DNA of 11,101 bases from Planctomycetota bacterium (GTDB lineage: Bacteria; Planctomycetota; Planctomycetia; Pirellulales; Pirellulaceae). The notes under the pieces are model-generated. The model saw nothing but the letters and a program-made list of their open reading frames with translations, had not been told where the DNA came from and ran no database searches. A program made the position numbers and the translations under genes. Positions 6,647 through 11,101 of the stretch are shown here, one piece after another (positions within the stretch are counted from its first letter, which is position 1; the number at the start of each line of letters is the position of its first letter). The stretch spans positions 1 through 11,101 of the forward strand of contig JAPLNJ010001131.1 of NCBI GenBank assembly GCA_026692885.1. Reading direction: 5' to 3'.

Positions 6647-6784
6647 CTAGTGCGTCTTCAAGGCTAGAATGTGGGGTAAGCATCCTGCTTGCCTTTCGCT
6701 TCATTGCGTCAAACGCAAGCTGGAAGCTTACGCCACCGCATCGGTAATCGCGACCCCAGTCTCCTAGGCTTCATGACGCACTAG
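6647..6784. repeat. Nested imperfect palindrome (138 nt), MITE/REP-like
   Basis: Outer arms start CTAGTGCGTC (6647-6656) and end GACGCACTAG (6775-6784), exact over 10 bp with partial pairing for about 12 more. Inner arms, 6671-6691 and 6716-6736, pair at 18 of 21 positions (GTGGGGTAAGCATCC against the complement of CAAGCTGGAAGCTTACG...). A 24-nt loop separates the inner arms. I recall a GTGGCGTAAGCTTCC-type repeat as frequent in planctomycetes. The element occupies most of the spacer upstream of the Gfo/Idh/MocA gene, so it could insulate that gene block from the cytochrome/AKR transcript or carry its promoter. Confidence 0.8.
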
Positions 6785-6838
6785 CCCTGCGGCTTGCTGC
6801 AGAAGACTACTGGCCTCCGTTCGGCGATGCAGCCCCGG

Positions 6839-7144
6839 TCACGCCCCCCCCGGTGAGGACTGGCGGCGCGCGGCGTCCAGTTCCTGGTCCCGCTCGGCGT
6901 CCTCGGCCAACCGTGCGTCGTCCTCGGCGCGCAAGTCCGCGGCCGACCGCCCGGGGAAGCCGCGGGAGCGCTGCTCGGCCGCGATCTCCCGGATCACGTC
7001 CGCTAGGCCACGCCGCAGCCCCACCGCGGCGGCGACGCGGATCGTCACTCGCACGGGGCCGGGCGGCAGCCGCGGCTGGTGTCTCAATCGCAGCTGCGCG
7101 TTCGAGTCCAGCGTGGCTTCGATCGTCTCTTCGATAACATTCAT
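6839..7144 (-). CDS. Small antitoxin-like hypothetical protein
   Basis: The product is 101 residues with ATG at 7142-7144 and GAGG 7 nt upstream. Residues 1-36 look like the short beta-rich N-terminus of small planctomycete/cyanobacterial antitoxin-like proteins (IEATLDSNAQLRL...PPGPVRVTIRV). Residues 44-94 are strongly charged and predicted helical, with RSAADLRAEDDARLAEDAERD resembling antitoxin tails that wrap a toxin. I assign it only by this general pattern. No toxin (PIN or RelE type) is encoded beside it: downstream lies the 6647-6784 palindrome and upstream the cytochrome gene, 118 nt away. GC content is higher than in the neighbours, and the C-terminal codons run into eight C's (6844-6851), a place where a frameshift or sequencing error is possible. 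Confidence 0.62.
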   Translation of the reverse strand: MNVIEETIEATLDSNAQLRLRHQPRLPPGPVRVTIRVAAAVGLRRGLADVIREIAAEQRSRGFPGRSAADLRAEDDARLAEDAERDQELDAARRQSSPGGA

Positions 7145-7262
7145 GGGCAGTCCTCGTTCAATCCATCATGGCCGGGATGACCAGCGTCAAGAATGTTTTC
7201 CGGCAGAAAAAGTTTCGGACACCCGAATGGCGCCGGACTGTCTACGGCTGTCCGTTTCAGAT

Positions 7263-7964
7263 TCACTTGTCATCCGCTGGTCGCTTCTGCATCATCCGGA
7301 CCCCGTCGTACCACAGCACTTTGCCGGTGTCCTTGTCCCATTTGCGGGTGCGGACCTTCATACGATGTTCGAGGCCATGACACTCGGTGCAGGTGTCGCT
7401 GGTCTGGGGCGGTGTGGCAAGGATCTCCGCGTGATCTTCGACCTTCGCCAGCTTCTCCTTCTCATGACAGCTCAGACAAAAAGCGAAAACGCTCTTCCGG
7501 GAAACCATCACCTCCGGCGGCGTCAGATTGTCTTCATCCTCACTATGCTTATCCGAAATCCCGTGGCAGGTCTCGCACCCGACGCCCTTGGGCTGGTGAA
7601 TCTTGGCGAGTTCCTCCTGCTGGTAGCTGAGGTGGCAGACATAGCAGTAGGAGTTGTCGGCTGGTTCCGGGTTCTTCTGAGCCCGCCACGCGGCGACAAG
7701 CTTCTTCCAGCCCGGCTCGGGGTGCTCTTTCGCTGCGGCACCAGCGTTCGGAGTTCCCTGGCCGGCCGAGGTCGTGGTCGGCTTCGTCTGAGTGCCCGCC
7801 GCTGGGGTGGACGGCTGCTGGCTGGCGGGTTGTTCGGCTGGCTTGGCGGCTGGCTCATCGGCCCCACGAACCTGCATCCACGTAATCGCGGCCATGCCGA
7901 ATAGCACGAGGCCCAGAGCGCAGATCACCGGTGGTCGTTGATATCTCAATCTCATGGAACGCAA
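7263..7964 (-). CDS. Membrane-anchored or exported tetraheme-type c cytochrome
   Basis: Four CxxCH haem-binding motifs are present: CYVCH (107-111), CETCH (130-134), CLSCH (163-167) and CTECH (192-196). Histidines 123, 140, 178 and 200 are candidate distal ligands. Residues 10-30 are a hydrophobic segment after a basic N-terminus, either a signal peptide or an uncleaved anchor. Residues 35-80 are an Ala/Pro/Thr/Gln-rich linker, followed by the haem domain. The role is electron transfer in the periplasmic or membrane-facing space; partner and direction are unknown. The start is either TTG at 7962-7964, with AGG six bases upstream, or ATG at 7953-7955, whose spacing is poor; I keep the TTG. The gene lies 73 nt after the Tat-exported AKR-like gene on the same strand, so co-transcription is plausible. 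Confidence 0.9.
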   Translation of the reverse strand: MRSMRLRYQRPPVICALGLVLFGMAAITWMQVRGADEPAAKPAEQPASQQPSTPAAGTQTKPTTTSAGQGTPNAGAAAKEHPEPGWKKLVAAWRAQKNPEPADNSYCYVCHLSYQQEELAKIHQPKGVGCETCHGISDKHSEDEDNLTPPEVMVSRKSVFAFCLSCHEKEKLAKVEDHAEILATPPQTSDTCTECHGLEHRMKVRTRKWDKDTGKVLWYDGVRMMQKRPADDK

Positions 7965-8037
7965 ATTCTACCTGTCTAACGCGAGCCTTGTTTCGAACAT
8001 GTGCCTCAACGAATTTCGGCCAGGCCGAGCATCTCGA

Positions 8038-9150
8038 CTAAACGTACTCCCAATCCTTCAGCCACTGATAGTGAGCGGGTAGTTTCGCCCACATTTCACT
8101 GCCGATCCGTTCCAATTCCGCCCGTTCCGCCGCATCCAGCTCACGCCGCTCCTTGATCGCGGCGACCACGTTGTCGACCTGCCGAATGCTAATCAGACCG
8201 GGAATCGGAGCCGTGATGGCGGGGTTGCCGAGAATGTAGCGAATGGCCATCCGCGCCCGGCGATTGTCTTCTTCCACCTGGGGACCGTCGGGTGAGCCGT
8301 CGCCCTGGAAGATGGCGTTGCTGGCGAACGGTTTGATCCCCAGGACGCCCACGTCGTGCTTGCGGACCGCTTCGAACAGGCTGTCGGTGGGAAGTTCCTT
8401 CGACTGAGCCGTGTAGGGCGTGCAGAGCACCTGCAGCTGGTTGGGATAGGTCTCGACGAGTTTCTTGGCCCAGGGCCGATCGTGCGTCGAGAACCCGGTG
8501 AAACGGCAGAGCCCTTTCTGCTTGGCGATGTCCAACGCCTCGACCATCGCGTCGACGTCGGCCTGGGTGTGCCGGCTGCCGCGTTCCTGGGCCATCAACC
8601 GCCAGACGTCGGCGTACTCCAGGTTGCAGCGTTTCAAACCCGCCGCGAACAACTCCACCAGTTTCTGAGCCGTGCAGTTCCCTTTCTCTCGCAATTCGCT
8701 GTTCGGATGCGAATAGCACAGATACATCTTCTCACGCCGGCCCTGCAGGACCCGGCAGTAAGTTTCCGGCTCGGCATTGCCCGCGAAATCAATGCAGTTG
8801 ATGCCCACTTCCATGCAGTGGTTGACCACTTCTTCGCGGTTCTTCAGGAACGCGCCCATATCACCCTGATTGTTCGGACCCTCGTAGGGGTTGATGGCCT
8901 CTTTGGCACCGATGACCTTATCGATGCGTTTCCAGTGTCCGCCCAGACACACGGCTGACACCCACAGCCCGGTCTTGCCCAGTCGGCGATACTCCATCTC
9001 GGGGTGGTAGCTGCGCGTCTTCTTCACCTCGTCGGACACCTCGGTGGCTTGACCCGCCTGAGGCGTAGCGGATAGACCGACGGTCACGGCAGCCGTGGCT
9101 GCGGTGCAGCCGCGGACAAATTCTCGGCGGGTCACGCGTGGATCGACCAT
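8038..9150 (-). CDS. Tat-exported aldo/keto-reductase-fold protein with degenerate catalytic tetrad
   Basis: Numbering here starts at the TTG at 9151-9153 (371 residues); the ATG at 9148-9150, with AGGAG (9158-9162) 7 nt upstream, is the preferred start and gives 370. The N-terminus has a twin-arginine motif TRREFVRG (8-15), then a hydrophobic stretch and AxA-like cleavage region near 30-36. The AKR domain begins at MEYRRLGKTGLWVSAVCLGG (53-72). Conserved Asp122 is present (GINCIDFAG), and the cofactor-binding PIPGLIS (317-322 region) is partly kept. Yet the usual catalytic Tyr, Lys and His positions align with Ala127, Ser148 and Met187. It may be a binding or redox protein that does not use standard AKR chemistry. 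It is the first gene of the minus-strand block and is divergent from the isomerase-like gene. Confidence 0.88.
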   Translation of the reverse strand: MVDPRVTRREFVRGCTAATAAVTVGLSATPQAGQATEVSDEVKKTRSYHPEMEYRRLGKTGLWVSAVCLGGHWKRIDKVIGAKEAINPYEGPNNQGDMGAFLKNREEVVNHCMEVGINCIDFAGNAEPETYCRVLQGRREKMYLCYSHPNSELREKGNCTAQKLVELFAAGLKRCNLEYADVWRLMAQERGSRHTQADVDAMVEALDIAKQKGLCRFTGFSTHDRPWAKKLVETYPNQLQVLCTPYTAQSKELPTDSLFEAVRKHDVGVLGIKPFASNAIFQGDGSPDGPQVEEDNRRARMAIRYILGNPAITAPIPGLISIRQVDNVVAAIKERRELDAAERAELERIGSEMWAKLPAHYQWLKDWEYV

Positions 9151-9198
9151 CAATGCGCTCCTGAAATCGGGTCCAGTGGAATTAGCGGAGGAAATCGC

Positions 9199-9354
9199 CG
9201 TTTAACCGCAAGCGGCTGAGGATGGCACATCTTCGTTTAACCGCACGCCGTAGGCACGCGAGTGGGCCAGCCCACGTATCGGGGTCGCGCCCAGGTCCCG
9301 CGCGTGCCTACGGCGTGCGGTTAAACGAGCCAATGCCAACCGCGTGCGGTATAA
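9199..9354. repeat. Large nested palindromic repeat, copy B (inverted relative to copy A)
   Basis: The inner arms, 9234-9260 and 9301-9327, are a perfect 27-nt inverted repeat (CGTTTAACCGCACGCCGTAG... outer end) around a 40-nt loop. Outside them lie GGCACATCTTCG on the left and GAGCCAATGCCAACCGCGTG on the right, matching the reverse complement of copy A almost base for base. The left outer arm (TTTAACCGCAAGCGG) has diverged, while the right one (ACCGCGTGCGGTATAAT) is intact. Where copy A has CCGCAGG paired with CCTGCGG, copy B has CCGTAGG paired with CCTACGG. Confidence 0.9.
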
Positions 9355-9355
9355 T

Positions 9356-9374
9356 CGCACGCCGTAGGCGTGCG
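9356..9374. repeat. Small perfect hairpin derived from the repeat arm
   Basis: CGCACGCC, loop GTA, then GGCGTGCG. The sequence matches the inner-arm motif CGCACGCCGTAGGC of copy B but folds on itself. It abuts copy B directly and looks like a truncated extra unit. Confidence 0.7.
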
Positions 9375-9417
9375 AGTTTGGCCACGCACGACACCCGCAA
9401 GCGGATACCCGGCTCCT

Positions 9418-9453
9418 GGTCAAACGAGTCGACGTCAGCTGCGTGCAGTATAA
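9418..9453. repeat. Degenerate fragment of the copy B right arm
   Basis: This segment aligns without gaps to 9319-9354 at 28 of 36 positions, from GGTYAAACGAG to GCAGTATAA. All eight differences are transitions. It appears to be an older partial copy lying in tandem with copy B. Confidence 0.65.
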
Positions 9454-9638
9454 CGGCAGTCAATCTGCTGCAAAGGCCGCCCCGATTATCTGCGGAGGAG
9501 CGAAACAAGGTCAAGGAGAGTACTGCAATTGTTCGCAGAATTTTGGCACCGCGTCTGGCGATTGTCGGCCCGCCGGATAAGATGTCGGACGCTGCCGTGA
9601 GACGATTGATTCCCGATCCGATCTTTCCGAGGGACGCG

Positions 9639-10961
9639 ATGATGAAAGCACGAATCGTTCCTGTCTATTTCGAGCCGGGTAAAGATGCTGGCTTCGATAC
9701 CCAATTGAACATCTTGCGATCGCTGCTGGCCGACGAAGCGGAGTTCCTGGCGCCGGCGGCGCTGGGCAGTCCCCTGCCGGAGGCCGAAGCGGTGGTCTTC
9801 CCGCAACTCTTGGGCGAGGCGTATCGCCAGGTATCGGCCTTCCAGGCGATTGACCTGCCGATCCTGATCATCACCTCCGAGTTCGGCACGCTGTCGATGT
9901 GGGATTGGGAAATCATCGAGTACCTCAAGCCGGCGGGCGTCGAGACGATCGCCCCTTACACGCTGCAGCAGACGAAGAAGATCTGCGCCGCGCTGCGGGT
10001 CAAACGCGAACTGAACACCACCAAGTTCCTGGTGTACCAAGACAATCCAGGCGAAGGCTTTCAAGCACCCATCTTCAAACGTTTTTACTGGTGGGAGGAT
10101 GAGTGTACGCAGCGGATGCTGGACAAGTTTGGGATCCGCATTGTCAAACGGAGTTTCCGTGAGTTGGGGGCCGCAGCCAAAGCAATTCCCGACCAGGCCG
10201 CCGATCAAGTCTTGAGCGACTGGCAGGTGTCGGCCGAGGGCGTCTCGGAGAGGGCCTTGCGGAGCGCCGCACGGCTCTACCTGGCCGTCCAGCGGGACCT
10301 CGACCAGGACCCCGCGATCCGCGGCGTCGGCATCAACTGCCTGAATGAATCGCAGTTCTGCGACACCACGCCCTGCCTGGCGTGGGACCGACTCTATCGG
10401 GAGCGAGGGCTGATCTGGGGCTGCGAAGCGGACACGCTGTCAATGCTGTCGAAGTACCTGCTCCACGGCTCGCTCGGCGCGCCGTTCATGATGACGAACC
10501 TGTACCCCTTCCTGCTGGGTGATGCGGCCCTGAAACACGAACGCATCGCGGGTTTTCCGGAAGTGACCGGCAATCCGGCTGACCATATCCTGGTCGCTCA
10601 TTGCGGCTACATGGGTGTGATCCCTACGCCATTCTCGACGGATTGGACGCTACGGCCCAAGGTGCTGGCGATTGTGGACGAGAACGCCACCGCCATCGAC
10701 GCGCGATTGCCGACCGGCGACGTGACCTTGGCCAAGCTGCATCCCACGCTGGACAAAATGACCGTGGCCGAAGGCGTGCTGACGGCCTACGCCCAGTTTC
10801 CCGGTTCCGATTGCCGCAACGGCGGCGTCGTCCGAGTCCGCGACGGCCATAAATTGATGAGCGCGCTGGCGTCCCACCACTACATCCTGCTGGTCGGGCA
10901 TCACGCGGTCGAATTGCGGATGCTCGCCAAGGTGTTCCGCTTGACAATCGAGGAGGTTTGA
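9639..10961 (+). CDS. L-fucose/L-arabinose isomerase-like protein
   Basis: From the ATG at 9639-9641 the product is 440 residues; an adjacent ATG at 9642 is equally usable, and GAGGG (9629-9633) lies 5 or 8 nt upstream. The first residues, MMKARIVPVYFEPG, begin a beta-alpha fold typical of the fucose/arabinose isomerase-like superfamily. Motifs in the C-terminal half include INCLNESQFCDTTPC (232-246), a WGCEAD segment (260-265) resembling the metal/substrate region of these enzymes, AHCGY (320-324) and a histidine-rich HHYILLVGHHAVELRM near 413-428. The family interconverts aldoses and ketoses with a divalent metal, but many members are uncharacterised and the substrate is unknown. It is divergent from the AKR-like gene; its theme fits the kinase/dehydrogenase block. 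Its final codons contain AGGAGG, likely serving a downstream gene. Confidence 0.85.
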   Translation: MMKARIVPVYFEPGKDAGFDTQLNILRSLLADEAEFLAPAALGSPLPEAEAVVFPQLLGEAYRQVSAFQAIDLPILIITSEFGTLSMWDWEIIEYLKPAGVETIAPYTLQQTKKICAALRVKRELNTTKFLVYQDNPGEGFQAPIFKRFYWWEDECTQRMLDKFGIRIVKRSFRELGAAAKAIPDQAADQVLSDWQVSAEGVSERALRSAARLYLAVQRDLDQDPAIRGVGINCLNESQFCDTTPCLAWDRLYRERGLIWGCEADTLSMLSKYLLHGSLGAPFMMTNLYPFLLGDAALKHERIAGFPEVTGNPADHILVAHCGYMGVIPTPFSTDWTLRPKVLAIVDENATAIDARLPTGDVTLAKLHPTLDKMTVAEGVLTAYAQFPGSDCRNGGVVRVRDGHKLMSALASHHYILLVGHHAVELRMLAKVFRLTIEEV

Positions 10962-10967
10962 CCATGA

Positions 10968-11101
10968 GTGCGCCAAGATAAGCTGCTGCAAATCAGCCGG
11001 ACAATCCGGCCTGGCCAAAGGCTAACCACCGGGTCAGAACAGAACTTTGCACGTAAGGAGGTAACGAATTACGCGAAGCCAGAGGGATGGCGAATGATCG
11101 G
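10968..11101 (+). CDS. Possible start of a downstream gene (runs off the window)
   Basis: From GTG at 10968 the frame is open for 44 codons to the right edge. It is preceded by AGGAGG (10951-10956) at a long spacing of 11 nt. The same Shine-Dalgarno is better placed for ATG at 10964-10966, but that frame ends after five codons (MSAPR, stop). A further candidate start in the GTG frame is ATG at 11094-11096 with AGAGGG 7 nt upstream. The peptide resembles no family I recognise. A real coupled gene, a start at 11094, or no gene are all possible. Confidence 0.25.
   Translation, partial: MRQDKLLQISRTIRPGQRLTTGSEQNFARKEVTNYAKPEGWRMI

Larger units (their letters stand above)
9151..9638. other. Divergent promoter region between the AKR-like and isomerase-like genes, invaded by repeats
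   Basis: The 488-nt spacer holds the upstream signals of both genes plus repeat copy B, the small palindrome at 9356-9374 and a degenerate repeat fragment at 9418-9453. An open frame in phase with the isomerase-like gene runs back to 9222, but its translation is repeat-derived Arg-rich sequence, so it is not treated as coding. The TATAAT at 9350-9355, at the edge of copy B, points toward the isomerase gene and is a candidate -10 box without a convincing -35. Confidence 0.6.

Noticed and set aside
6853..7137. Plus-strand frame antisense to the antitoxin-like gene
   Set aside because: The product is almost only Arg, Pro, Ala and Ser, as expected from the complement of a high-GC gene, and no ribosome binding site precedes it.
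9199..9453. CRISPR array or diversity-generating template repeat
   Set aside because: The repeats are not regularly spaced, there are no spacers, and no cas or reverse transcriptase gene is present. The differences between copies are transitions at mixed bases, not adenine-specific changes.
9222..9638. N-terminal extension of the isomerase-like protein in the same frame
   Set aside because: The translation comes from repeat copy B and its fragments and is Arg-rich with no family similarity. The protein fold starts cleanly at 9639 after a GAGGG ribosome binding site.
10650..11018. Minus-strand 122-codon frame antisense to the isomerase-like gene end
   Set aside because: It overlaps the conserved C-terminus of the isomerase-like gene on the opposite strand and has no family similarity; it is a shadow frame.

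Overview
The window looks like chromosomal DNA of a planctomycete, probably related to the Pirellulales. Direct evidence is an exported hydrolase whose N-terminus carries the planctomycete-type motif YEVLEDRRLLAG, a Tat-exported aldo/keto-reductase-fold protein, an anchored multiheme cytochrome, and an unusual density of long palindromic dispersed repeats, some of which I recall as typical of planctomycete genomes. No database search was possible, so the lineage is an inference.

Layout. At the left edge (760 down to 1, minus strand, running off the window) is the 5' part of an SGNH/GDSL-type hydrolase gene. It is open for 253 codons and is easy to miss because its stop lies outside. A gene-poor stretch follows (761-2374) with several repeats, including copy A of a ~150-nt nested palindrome (1884-2033). 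Next come an HPr-like phosphocarrier gene on the plus strand (2375-2680) and a perfect 26-bp palindrome (2716-2776). That palindrome lies between HPr and a convergent minus-strand block, which in transcription order is: Tat-exported AKR-like protein (9150-8038), tetraheme-type cytochrome (7964-7263), small antitoxin-like protein (7144-6839), a 138-nt nested palindrome, Gfo/Idh/MocA dehydrogenase (6616-5600), zinc-dependent alcohol/polyol dehydrogenase (5539-4490) and an FGGY kinase resembling xylulokinase (4357-2843). Copy B of the large palindrome (about 9199-9354), inverted relative to copy A, sits in the divergent promoter region. An L-fucose/L-arabinose-isomerase-like gene (9639-10961, plus) follows, and a possible further gene starts at the right edge.

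How the genes may work together (inference). Gfo/Idh/MocA dehydrogenase, zinc polyol dehydrogenase and FGGY kinase form a plausible catabolic operon for a polyol, cyclitol or sugar: oxidation to a ketose, then phosphorylation. The sugar-isomerase-like protein across the divergent region fits the same theme. HPr next door could be a regulatory phosphocarrier, but no PTS enzyme I, permease or HPr kinase lies here. The exported AKR-like protein and the cytochrome are both predicted to act outside the cytoplasm and may be co-transcribed.

The most interesting points are the overlooked exported hydrolase at the left edge, the AKR-fold protein that has lost three of four catalytic-tetrad residues, and the large nested palindrome, whose two inverted copies flank about 7.2 kb and differ by a compensatory base-pair change in the stem.
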